Positions 52,901-61,299 of a stretch of 64,000 nucleotides of DNA are shown here, piece by piece. The notes beneath the pieces are model-generated. The model was not told the DNA's origin and ran no database searches. It was given only the letters and a program-made list of their open reading frames with translations. Origin of the DNA: Argyresthia goedartella. Lineage: Eukaryota > Arthropoda > Insecta > Lepidoptera > Argyresthiidae. Every line of letters starts with the position of its first letter. Positions within the stretch are counted from its first letter, which is position 1. Both the position numbers and the translations under genes were made by a program. The stretch covers positions 26,382,715 to 26,446,714 of the forward strand of contig OX463829.1 of the NCBI GenBank assembly GCA_949825045.1, in the 5' to 3' direction.

Positions 52901-55900
52901 TGGGCCTGATAATATCCGCCTCTAGAAGTTCTTTAACGCGTTCACGAAACATACTACGTTCCTCCACTGACATCCTATAGGGTCGCCGCTGTACCGTACC
53001 ATTTGGATCGATTAGTCGTATTTTAAGTTCACCCGTATTTACGCGCGTAGTAGGCATGCCAGAAATAAAGAATTTTGAAAACCGGTTCAATATTTCAGCA
53101 AGATTTGACTTATTCTCTCCTACAACATCCGTATCAATGTCGTTCAGATTTGTTTGACGTTTGGTCTCGTGTGTTACTGAATTTACAAGGCAATTTTTAA
53201 TCAATGAGAATTCTGTTGCCGACATATTGACAGAAAAGCCTAAGTTCAAAATTTCTCGTCCGATCATAATATCACTTTGCAGGAAATTGTCTGGTAACAC
53301 ATGCAATAAAATCTCGAGATGGTGATCGTTAATCGAAACACAACATAAAATCTGTTCTGTACTGAATACTCGTGTTTGACCAATACCAGTCATTGCGACA
53401 ACATTGTTTACTCGTTTGCCACTAAATTTGGCCGCAACAGTTTCTTTAATTAACGAGCATTCAGCACCCGAATCATAAGAAAAACAATATAGATCACCTT
53501 TATGTTCCAACGACCCCGTCGGTGGTTGTACGACGCAAACATTAACGCGCCGCTCGCTGCGCGCCGCGCCCGCACCGCTGCCGCCGTTTGCTTGACCGCC
53601 GCTGTCGCTCGTACAACGACTGGCAATGTGGCCCGGTTTGCCACATTTAAAGCACACCAATGGGCCCCTTGATGCTGGTTGTTGGGTTGTTTGACTTGTT
53701 GTTGCCGACACTATTGCTCGTCCATTGTCCATAGGCTTGCTTCTACACTCTGATCGACGATGGCCCGTTCTACCGCAGTTATAACACTTGAGCGGGGTGA
53801 TCTTCGCTCGCTTGCTATCCGGTGTAGTAGATGACGATTCGTTCGGTGCACTGAACTTGCGTTTCAAGTGCGAAAATGCATGTAGTTCTTGTTGCATTTT
53901 TTCCCTCGACGTGATGTTGGTTGTAAAGGCCATGCGTTGGATCCTCGTATCAAATTGCGAAACGTGAGCAAGTACTGTAGCCACCGCAATTTCTTCTTTG
54001 TTTAAGTCTTTCCAGCGGGCTGTAAGTGACGTCATCAGCCGACTTGCGTAAGCGGCCAGAGTTTCTTTTTCACTTGGTTTATCGCCGCTCAAATTAATGA
54101 GGGTAGCCGCTAAAGTTTCGGTCAGTGCGAATCTCGCTGAGAAAAGTACCTTGAACTCGGTCCATGTAATGCCTTGGTAAGCGACTTGCGATAACCATGT
54201 CGATGCGGCACCTTTTAGCGCTTTGCTTATAGCCAAAACCAGCTGTGCGCCTTGCAACGGAGTTTCACCAAAACACAAATCTGCGGTCGTGCACCATGAT
54301 CTCGCGTCCATGTCCTTCTTGTCAGGGTTGAACTCGGGCAACTCAACGCGGTTGACGTTTTTCGGCGATTGTATAGCCGCAATCATTGCCTGCATGTTTG
54401 CATGTTGCTGTTCAAACATGGCACGCCAATGATCACTTTCCACGGCGTCTTTTTGCTGCTGCTGCTGCTGAACCGACACTGATCCCACTTCTGATGACGG
54501 GGGAGGTGGTATTTCACTGTCATCTGCCATAGTTAGGTATCGTGTGTGGGCGGTCTACGGGTAATGTCGGATCAATCAAACGTGGAGGTAGTTTAAAATA
54601 ACGATGATATAATTCTTTTTTACAATAATTGGATCACTTGCTTAGTAGAATTAATCAACTGTAGCACTAGGTAGGTAATCAAACTGAACGCGAGACAGTT
54701 TCTAGGTTCGCTTGCACTTCAATCGCGGTTCACAGAGAGAATGAGCCTCCGCGTCGTCGACCGGTGGCGCGTAACTTAGACTCCGTCGAGCGCCGCGAGG
54801 CGGCGCTGGCGTTCCGATGAACTGAAGTCAATTCATTTCCTTATTTTGCCGACATATATGTCGCAGTGAGTTGGTTAAATCAGACACTTAACTAATTCTC
54901 TAGACCGTTAATTAAATACCGACGTTTAACCAAGTCACTAAAATTCTGTACAGATGTAGTGAATAATCCTTTCCTTTCGTATTTTCTCTGAAATGTTCGT
55001 TTTTGTCTTACTACTTCACCGCACTCAGTACCCATCGAGACAACGTAGGGAACGGTCGCATTGCAAGAGGAAGTATCTATATAGAGTAGTTAATACCACA
55101 GAAATATTTTGTTGATATTTATGTTAGATTTTGTGAAAAACTTCATGGACTCGTGTATTAATGCAGGCCACCTATATTTATTTATTTTTGACTTTACATT
55201 TCACTCTTGTCTGTCATTTTTGTAAATAATAAACATTGATTTTATTCGATCCACATTAACAATTTATAACAGACATGCCGAAAGCATTAAGAAAAGGGAA
55301 ACGTTTAGATCGGCAAGCCTGCGAAGTTATTTTCAATATTTATTTATATTTCTTAACTGAAAATGATAAATTCAAACATACCAACTATACTGCTTACTTT
55401 TGTAAAGTCCAAAAACGAGTTTCGGAGGCCAGTGTGGCTTATACCTGGGGCATTGTTAATGTATCAGTCTACTGATAAAACAGGTGACTATCACAACGCG
55501 ATGAACAATGAAAACTATGAAAAATGGCTTCGTAATCAACTCATTCCAAACTTAGCTCCACATTCGGTACTAGTAGTAGATAATGCTGCATATCATAATA
55601 AGTACGTAGAAAAACCCCCTAATTCAAATACCAGGAAGCAAGACATGATTGATTGGCTATCCAAACATAACGTTCCGATTGATCCGTCATTAAGACTTTG
55701 TAGAATACTCTATAGATAAACTTATGAACGAATATGGACACAGCGTACTAAGATTGCCACCATATCATCCTGATTTCAATCCGATTGAAAACATATGGTC
55801 TCAAATAAAGGGATACGTATCCAAAAGAAACATCAGTATGAATATGACTACTGTGAAACAATTGGTACAGGAAAAGGTTAATATGATTGGTTCCGATGTT

Positions 55901-58900
55901 TGGGCCAAAGTATGTGACCACGCCATCAAATGCGAAAACGAGTACCGAAAACACGAACCTGAGTTGGAAAATTATATGGCTAGTTTTGTAATCACCGTTC
56001 ATGAAAACTCTGACGATGATACACCAGAAAATAGTTCTGATTCTGACTGTGATATGGAAGTTGGAAGTATTGTTTCGCATCACACTGTCCACCCCGCTCC
56101 TCCTCCTCTTATCCCGCTGTCATAATCGAAGTCGTTCATCCAATCAGAAAATCATATTTATTTATATTAATTTCTCTGCTGGATCGTTTTGTTTTATGTT
56201 GAGGTGTCTTTTTTGTTATGTTATAGTATTTTTAATTAATTACAAAAATTTATTGTTATAAAAAAGGTCTGCAAAATCCTACTGTAGTTTTGACTTATAG
56301 TTAGACTTTTGGGGTTCCAATCCTTATAGAATCATTAGATCATCCCAACCGGAATTTGATTTTTATCAGTGCGTTTTATTGAAATAAAACGTCCTCAGTA
56401 ACTAGTTATATTTTTGTTTACCTAACGAATTCTTTATATGATAGAATCGTGGTGGTTTTAACATCTCAGTGTAATATACGTCAAACGGGCAATTTGACAT
56501 TTGACATTGATAAATAAAGTATGCGATTTATTTGATACCTACACGTAATTTAATAATACAGTAATTCATAGACACATCGGCACCATTCGGGTTTTATCGT
56601 TGTTCCGAGTTTTGCCGATAGGAAAGGATTATTCACTACATCTGTAAAAAGTTAGTGAACGAAACGTTTAACGAGTTGTCTAAACGTTCCTAGGCAACAA
56701 TAAATTTGCTATATAAATAATTTTTATGTGTACTTAAGTTTATGTTTTAATTATTTTTGTTGTTCTTACATGTTCAACCTTACACGAAGGATAAAGGGGG
56801 CTTCGCTTCGCTCACCCCCTTTACCCTTCACCTAAGCTATCGCAATGCTTTGTCCTGATATAAGCTGTTGTCGTACATTGTCGTGAGGCCATCTTGTTTT
56901 CCAACACGCCGGCTTTCGGTAAGACAGATTATTAAACGTTTTCGACGATGCTTTATCACTGGCAACACCTTCACATGACTTCTTACTGGAATGTTAGGGG
57001 CCGATGAATGTGGGTTGGATGGATAGTCTTGCCAACCTTTGTGTGGCAGTTTAACATATTGAGAAAAAAAGTAATATCCAAAGACCGGTCAAGTGCGAGT
57101 CTTCCTCGCGCACGAAGGGTTCCGTACCACCGTACAATGGTAGGGATGGTGTGGGTAGAGTAAATAGTTTGGATTTGTTGTTTACAATGTTGTTTTCAAA
57201 GTTATTGGTGCGGCGTACTTTCACACTCCATGTACGTAACCAGTTGCATTCATACGTTTGTATGTGGTACTGAAAGAATTGTTGTATGGGGGCCCCCTTA
57301 ACTCTTTGCGGCACAGATTTTTGTTACCGATAAAAGTAAAACAATTTTCAGAAAAATGCAGTCTCTAGGCCTAAAATAAGTCATATCTGTATTTATTTTT
57401 TTAATTCCTTACCAGGGGGGTCTAATATGGGGTGGTTACCTAGGGTGACCACTGTGAAATAAACGTACACAATTTTACGAAAATTAATATATTTATTTAA
57501 AATCACAGAAATGAGATCAGAATCAAATTAGGAACAGTATTACAAATGTTCATGATGATCATTAAAACAAGTTTTTCCTCCTCGGTAGCAGAGACGTACC
57601 TTGCATATCCTGCAGCTCCATACAGTACGTACAGGCATGTCTTTTGTGCTACATACATTGCAGCGTCTTGAAGTGCCTCTTACAGGCTGATGGTTTGCTA
57701 GAGAAACCCTTATTGCAGGTGGGACTTCATTGTGCTTCTTGAAAGAGCAGGTAGGTGAGTTAGGTTTGATGGAGCTGCGCGACAGTCTTTTCTTGTTACT
57801 GACATATGCAGGAGCCAACATATCTTGGTAAACATGTCGCCGAAAATCTTTCAGGCACAATTCATCTAAACAAGAGTTGGATTCATGTTCTCGTTGTAGT
57901 CCTTCAAGGCTAAAGGACATGGAACTTCAACCTTCTCTCCAGTTTTCTCAGTTCTTGTCACCTGAACCTTATTTCGTGGGTCATGAAAGTTAGTCAAGAT
58001 GAAAACAGAACGTTTGTCTTTCCACTTCATATAGGAAACCATCTGATTTTCGCTAACTCTATAATCGTACTGCCCGCGTTTCAATTGCCTGTCAGTTTTC
58101 AAAGCAGGAAGATGCTTACGAGTATAATTTACCGTACCACATGCATAAACGTTTTTTAGTCGTAAATCAACCTGCAATGCATAGCTATTGAAATAATTGT
58201 GGAAATATACCCTGTGGTTCTTGTCCTCTAATCCCTCACAGAATCTCTTGACAACATTTCCTCCTAAGTTAGTTTCCGTTTCATTCCCTATCTTTCCAGT
58301 ATAAATTTCAAAATCTAAACAATAGCCAGTAGAAGCACACTTCGTCCACACTTTGTACCCTCTCTTTGTAGGTTTCTTGGGCATGTACTGCTTCAAAGTA
58401 CTCCTGCCTTTGAACTTTATCATGGATTCGTCAATAGCAATTTTTTCTGTGTGACTGTAATTTGCTATATAAGCTTCTCTAATCATCTCTATGAATGGTC
58501 GGATCTTGTATAATTTGTCGAAATGAGGATTATTTCGCGTAGGCTGTAGATTATTGTCATTCAGGTGTAAGTTACCGAGGATCCAAGAGAATCGATTGAG
58601 TGACATAAAAGATGATATGTACTCATCACGTAAATCAGGTGAAGATGACCAGTAGTCTCTGTAACTTGGACTTTTTTTATACCCATCACTAAGTTCAGAG
58701 CAATGAACACCGACATTTCATCCGTAGTAACTGGTTTATAGGTATTTCCTTTTTGTTCAGAATATAAATTCGTGTGAAATGTTATGTGCCGGTAATGTTA
58801 ATGTTATATGACGTCATCTGTCCAAAGCAATTCAAAAATTCTAAGAGGGCTTGACTGCTGGCGTGCTGCTATACGAGATATTTCTTCAGGCAAATGGACT

Positions 58901-61132
58901 GATGGTGTATAGTCGTCAGGAGCTAAAATTGTGTAAACTCGTTTCCATTTTGGAGGTCTTATGGCAGGGACTGACGGTGTAACAGCTACGGCAGCGGGCT
59001 GTCTATTCTGTACCAGCTGAGCTAGGGGAATCTCATCGTCAGAATTAAACTCCTCATCAGATGGTAAAAAACTCTCACCAATCATCAGATGGCAAAAATT
59101 TCTTGCGAATCATTTGGCCCTTCTTCAATTTCGAGTAGATCTTCTGTGTCTGAGCCATCACCACCAGCACAGCTATAAGTATCTGAAGGTATCTCTTCAA
59201 ACAACAGCTCATTTTCAATATCCCGGTCTGATAACTTCTTTTTAGGCATTTCCTGTAAAAATAATCAGTTTATTATTTTTGATCAAAACTTCACAAAAAA
59301 ATGTTAGTTGTCTCACAGTGGTTACCACCGCTAACCACATTGAATAAGCTCACTTTTTACAAAAAGTACGGTAGCCAGACATTTATTTTTGCCCAACATG
59401 TATTTAGATAAATATACTGCACACAATAAAACAAAAATAAGAATTTAAATGATAATATTTACTTACCAGCAAAAAAAAACTCGCACGCACTATAACAACC
59501 TCAAATACGACGATTTTGAATGAAAGTTTAGTACAGTAGATGACCGTGGCGCTAGTAACAATTAATTGTCTCTAAGCCGTTTAGGTTCCCTTGAACGATC
59601 GTAGTACACAGCACTTCCGTAAGATAGCGCCATTCTTAAATACGCGCCAAAATATAGGTGGTTAACTATGATGACCACCGTGAAGAAAAGAGTAAATATT
59701 TATTTTATTTTTTTTTAGTATTTGTTGTTATAGCGGGAACAGAAATACGTCATCTGTGAAAGTTTCATCTGTCTAACTTTTCACGGTTCATGAGATACAG
59801 CAGAGCCTTAATAATAGGGTCCCGTCCCGGAACCCTAAAAAAATCCCAAATTTACTAAATGTTCACCAAATTAACTTAATATATACCAAAATTTGGTACC
59901 CTATTTTATACTAAACTTCAAGGTGTCCTCGGCCCCAGGTTGCATTACAAAGTTGTGACCTAAACTAACTTTAGTATTCGGACAGAACGTGAGCTATAGC
60001 TACCAGTACAGTTCTGTGAAGCACAACGTTTGGTAAACATTTAACTTATGGTGGTCAAAACTTATTGGTAATAGTAGTTTATGTGACTGCTGCATAATGG
60101 AGGGCACTAAAACTCGAGCTCGTTTCAATAATATCACTCGAGAGTTTTAATGCCTAATTATGTACAGTTACATACACTAGTTTATCTACACACATATCAT
60201 AAGCTCTCTTTGATGTGTTCGGGAACCGCACGTTTGACCGACATTGTGGTTCTGCAATTGTTTAGCTTGTTCTTTAGTAGCAACTTCACGCAGACGGGCG
60301 TCGGCGTTCGAAATTTGAATGTCAGTACCAATTTCACAGACAAACTAGGGACGGCACGCGGGTGGGCGTCGGCGTTCGAAATTTGAATGTCATTATATGT
60401 AGAAAAACAACACATAATTACCATTATGTGTAGTTTTCCAGATACGAAACGAGTTTTTACCAAGTAGTTTAACATAATGCTGATCGTAACGTGCGGTTTT
60501 TGAACGCAGTAAAGAGGGTTTATGATACGTGTGTAGATAAACATATATTTGTTGCGACGACCCAAATGGCCGAGTCGGCAATGACCCTGCCTACGAAGCC
60601 AAGGGTTCGAATCCCGGTGGGGGCAAATATTTGTTTGATGAGAACGGATGTTTGTACCCTATTCATGGTTGTTTATCTATCTAAGTATAATATTTATCTA
60701 TATAAGTATTGTATCCTTGTCTAGTCCCCAAGATACAAGGAATCCTAGATCGGGGCTAGATAAATGTGTGTAAATAGTGTCCAAGGTATTATTATTATTA
60801 TATTATTAAGAGATTGTTCATTTATTAAAATTGTGCATATAAAGTTCCGGTGTACCTCTTGTTTTAATTATATGGATCCATGTGGTTCGAAATAAACATT
60901 TTTAAATATAATTGAATTGGATTGAATAGCAATTTTGATATTATAACATTACTATTACTATCATCACCCCACAGATGTAAACCCAGTCTCGACCAGCATC
61001 GTCATCAGACTAGTATGGGCGTTCATGATGATGAAGTGGGGTCTACTTCTCTACCTCACCACCAAGAAGTACCTTCGCACCTATAATGATCACCAGCTCT
61101 TCTCTGAAAATCCTAATATCGAAGAGACGTAG
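40914..61132 (+). CDS. HRG1-like heme transporter (SLC48A1 family), 3 coding exons, 151 aa
   Basis: Exons 40914-41037, 42854-43027 and 60975-61132 join in phase 1 at both introns with GT/AG borders and end at TAG. HRG1 permeases move heme out of endolysosomal compartments. The product is 151 aa (human family member about 146) with four predicted membrane segments near 7-27, 35-52, 72-93 and 108-128. It shows a His cluster at the end of the second (LLLHYHHLRE, His52/54/55) and a C-terminal AFMMMKWGLLLYLTTKKY followed by a likely acidic sorting tail (LFSENPNIEE). Family assignment rests on length, topology and these motifs, recalled without alignment. Intron 1 contains two candidate extra exons. 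Intron 2 is 17.9 kb and almost wholly transposons. Confidence 0.78.
41185..41300 (+). repeat. SINE tail fragment in HRG1 intron 1
   Basis: TATCCTAGTGTGGGGCCAGA here matches the tail of the SINE at about 18436. The preceding tRNA-like head is not visible. Confidence 0.45.
41414..41475 (+). other. Candidate cassette exon, 62 nt, in HRG1 intron 1
   Basis: It follows a good acceptor (TTCTTTCCGTAG) and ends at GG|GTGAGG. Entered from exon 1 it stays open for 20 codons, but its length shifts the downstream frame. It could be unused sequence. Confidence 0.25.
42011..42173 (+). other. Candidate alternative exon, 163 nt, in HRG1 intron 1
   Basis: This GC-rich island in AT-rich intron lies between CGGCAG and a GTGAGT donor. 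It is open when entered in phase 1 from exon 1 and contains an ATG (42016) starting MTDSGNTTGLLWTGGYRKYV, then a hydrophobic stretch (GIHPFVVISFLLTCGW). It ends in phase 2, whereas exon 2 needs phase 1, so inclusion would alter the C-terminus; read on without splicing it stops at 42175. Protein identity is unknown. Confidence 0.4.
42607..42650. repeat. Perfect 20-bp hairpin, CGGA tetraloop, in HRG1 intron 1
   Basis: CAGGAAAAAGACATCAATAT, CGGA, then the exact complement. It lies about 200 bp upstream of exon 2. Confidence 0.75.
43443..43768. mobile_element. MITE with CGTAAGAT termini
   Basis: Inverted ends share CGTAAGAT.GTCAAAACCG and several GTTAGTTxATCAACTA motifs inside. The interior carries TTCTTACATGT and CACCTAAGCTACCGCA, a module also found in the MITE family at 56.7 and 62.8 kb. 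The target duplication is unclear. Confidence 0.55.
43895..44254 (-). repeat. 3' LTR of the second gypsy element
   Basis: 360 bp, TG..CA, adjoining a (TA)n run. It carries the same ATG and 12 codons as the 5' LTR. Confidence 0.88.
44884..45606 (-). pseudogene. Integrase core and C-terminus of the second gypsy element
   Basis: The frame (open from 45642, within LINE-junction sequence) contains IIADQGRCF with the second catalytic Asp, ANGQVERVM with the Glu, and a C-terminal module KGPFKVIEVLDGDRY. It continues the integrase interrupted at 51147 and ends in an acidic tail. Confidence 0.85.
45805..46599 (+). CDS. LINE ORF1 protein, 264 aa, intact
   Basis: The order resembles L1-type ORF1: a helical, probably coiled-coil N-terminus (about 1-85), an RRM-like segment starting KVLLVHGIKE (about 90) with a second strand RPLLVRFAT, and a C-terminal domain (ILVSEFLTKSR, WTSDGKIHVLLPD). 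It ends in a basic Ala/Gly/Lys tail. It should bind element RNA. No break is visible. The GC content is higher than the surroundings. Confidence 0.75.
   Translation: MTSKDLYAKLQENMEAISESLSERIGKFEQELQAATPAPGPLNITKLASEFRDFKLLVWKSLGALKNQLEYLTLGLDRHETAARRKVLLVHGIKETDKEQPDEVLRAVFADRLKLPDMCLDDIRVVHRLGAKSTKTRPLLVRFATHSARCEVWDRKKELKGSGILVSEFLTKSRHDVFLAARKHFGISSSWTSDGKIHVLLPDKSRQRLECWADLRPLMAKYPSKETPSPAGKGNKPAEGAAASASGVVTRKQATQSQGKKKQG
46965..47620 (+). mobile_element. 5'-truncated LINE 3' fragment nested between ORF1 and ORF2
   Basis: The frame at 46970-47338 (FIFGLRKYDHVSQYRRELGW..) is closely similar to the last 120 residues of ORF2 downstream (about 50480-50839). It ends in AATAAAGAATTATTATTATTA, so it is a separate insertion of a related LINE. 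Boundaries are approximate and no target duplication was found. Confidence 0.75.
47904..50839 (+). pseudogene. LINE ORF2: endonuclease and reverse transcriptase, two breaks
   Basis: An apurinic-type endonuclease occupies the first part (LNIVHINAQSIHTSY, YRNDRVGKADGGVAVYLR, LILGDFN). A TGA at 48573-48575 interrupts it and the same frame continues to 48887. There a one-base shift in an A-run moves the frame to the RT part (48887-50839, 650 codons). RT has KEYRPISILPILSKVLE, SGVPQGGILSPLLF and YADD at residues 368-371 of that segment. The type is Jockey/CR1-like; the exact clade is not resolved. Two breaks make this copy non-autonomous. Confidence 0.85.
51150..51358 (-). pseudogene. Integrase segment of the second gypsy element, frame-shifted
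   Basis: In a frame different from the upstream ORF, the minus strand reads CKIAKSHSG then TAPWHTIHIDATG, which has the first catalytic Asp, up to the LINE junction. The shift appears to be a single-base deletion near 51365, inside the HHCC zinc site. Confidence 0.75.
51360..54530 (-). pseudogene. Gag-Pol of the second gypsy element (Gag, protease, RT, RNase H, integrase N-terminus)
   Basis: From ATG 54530 the frame encodes Gag with two CCHC knuckles (about 248-262 and 289-303), a protease with canonical YDSGAEC (Asp353), RT with MPFGLKNA and YVDD (664-667), and RNase H (HTDASSLGYG). A TAA at 52025-52023 interrupts RNase H; the same frame continues (TDCNSLKA..) to the integrase zinc region and ends at 51360 by frameshift. 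The first 12 codons lie inside the 5' LTR and the next five overlap the primer-site-like sequence; the first downstream in-frame Met is residue 38. A Gln run (about 20-26) follows. Confidence 0.85.
54495..54854 (-). repeat. 5' LTR of the second gypsy element
   Basis: 360 bp; reading on the minus strand it starts TGTCGGCAAAATAAGG and ends CCCCCGTCA. It contains the putative Gag ATG at 54530-54528. It differs from the 3' LTR at about four sites by eye. Confidence 0.88.
54951..56644 (+). mobile_element. DDE-type DNA transposon with 25-bp perfect TIRs, internally deleted
   Basis: The 1694-bp element has inverted ends CAGATGTAGTGAATAATCCT.. (25 bp perfect) and TA duplications (54949-54950 and 56645-56646). 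It encodes a broken IS630/Tc1-related transposase. The uninterrupted relative of its host MITE at 62.7 kb shows the target before insertion. Confidence 0.82.
55275..56125 (+). pseudogene. Transposase of the DDE element, deleted and frame-shifted
   Basis: A short N-terminal frame (MPKALRKGKRLDRQACEVIF..) resembles a helix-turn-helix start. It then jumps into the catalytic domain (KTGDYHNAMNNENYEKWLRN; SVLVVDNAAYHN with an Asp; after a frameshift PPYHPDFNPIENIW with the Glu). The first catalytic Asp region is missing. About 68 residues separate the remaining Asp and Glu, longer than in mariner or Tc1. The tail is acidic (NSDDDTPENSSDSDCD). Confidence 0.7.
57302..59692 (-). mobile_element. piggyBac-family transposon, 2.39 kb, inactive
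   Basis: It is inserted at TTAA (57298-57301); the right-hand duplication has lost one base and reads TAA (59693-59695). Ends match as CTCTTT.C..CAC inverted repeats. Length is typical of the family. It encodes a damaged transposase on the minus strand and three 21-bp palindromic motifs near its ends. Confidence 0.82.
57540..59249 (-). pseudogene. piggyBac transposase, broken
   Basis: From ATG 59249 (after a TTTTTACAG, possibly a 5' intron) an acidic N-terminus is followed by frames at 59085-58804, 58606-57866 and 57920-57540. The first catalytic Asp is visible (IAIDESMIKFKGRSTLKQYM). The second is replaced by His in VYFHNYFNSY (codon 58201-58199), where the family has YFDN. The third lies in a stretch that is deleted after KDYNENMN. 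The Cys-rich C-terminal zinc domain survives (CNVCSTKDMPVRTVWSCRIC). Frameshifts and loss of at least two catalytic residues make it dead. Confidence 0.82.
59836..60178. other. Intron sequence with fold-back repeat
   Basis: A diverged inverted repeat surrounds CTCGAGCTCG..CTCGAGAG (about 60077-60175). Its left arm (GTGACTGCTGCATAATGGAG) recurs inverted at about 39351-39370, beside the other fold-back copy. Confidence 0.5.
60179..60545 (-). mobile_element. Fold-back/MITE element, copy 2, uninterrupted
   Basis: The ends are inverted repeats (GTTTATCTACACACATATCA and its partner ending at about 60540). It contains the two GACATTCAAATTTCGAACGC copies. The reverse complement matches the flanks of the LINE at 37695-39069. 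Confidence 0.75.
60557..60810 (+). repeat. tRNA-derived SINE
   Basis: The A box TGGCCGAGTCGG (60567-60578) and B box GGTTCGAATCC (60604-60614) are near consensus. A body with TTGTCTAGTCCCCAAGATAC follows, and the tail is (ATT)n at about 60788. Orientation is the same as HRG1, inside its intron 2. Confidence 0.8.
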
Positions 61133-61256
61133 ATATGCACATGTGGTTTGTATAGATTTTGTTTTGTTAGAGAGAAGGTATGGTGTGTTAGGCACTTAAT
61201 TTACTATGTAAGCATTTTCATATTGCAGACTAGGCAATTGCTAAAAATTATATAAT

Positions 61257-61262
61257 AATAAA
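61257..61262 (+). terminator. Poly(A) signal of the HRG1-like gene
   Basis: AATAAA lies 125 bp after the stop codon. It is the first full hexamer downstream. Confidence 0.6.
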
Positions 61263-61299
61263 AATGACAACAATTTAAATGATATCACCAAAATATTTT

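Larger units (their letters stand above)
43895..54854 (-). mobile_element. Second Ty3/gypsy element, full-length but split by a LINE
   Basis: 360-bp LTRs (43895-44254 and 54495-54854, TG..CA) differ at about four positions and are flanked by TATA (43891-43894 and 54855-54858). The coding part reads right to left. It is broken by an in-frame TAA, a frameshift and a 5.5-kb LINE inserted in the integrase core. The primer-site-like TCAGAAGTGGGATC directly abuts the 5' LTR, and CAGGATGGCCG precedes the 3' LTR, both as in the element at 27.7 kb. Confidence 0.9.
54855..56950 (+). mobile_element. MITE A (TATGTCGCAG family), left end and body, interrupted
   Basis: The left terminus TATATGTCGCAG.GAGTTGGTTAAATCAGACACTTAAC matches the complete relative at 62562-63109. 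It is split by the DDE transposon at 54951-56644, resumes with CGTTTAACGAGTTGTCTAAAC, and loses similarity near 56950 before its right terminus. The gypsy element sits exactly at its left end. Confidence 0.7.
57084..59835 (+). repeat. SINE-like interspersed repeat, copy 2, split by piggyBac
   Basis: The left part (57084-57301) and right part (59693-59835) together match the uninterrupted copy at 24478-24852. The break is exactly at CCCCCTTAA. Confidence 0.78.

Noticed and set aside
60557..60625. Possible functional tRNA gene
   Set aside because: A and B boxes are near consensus, but the sequence runs into a SINE body with an (ATT)n tail.
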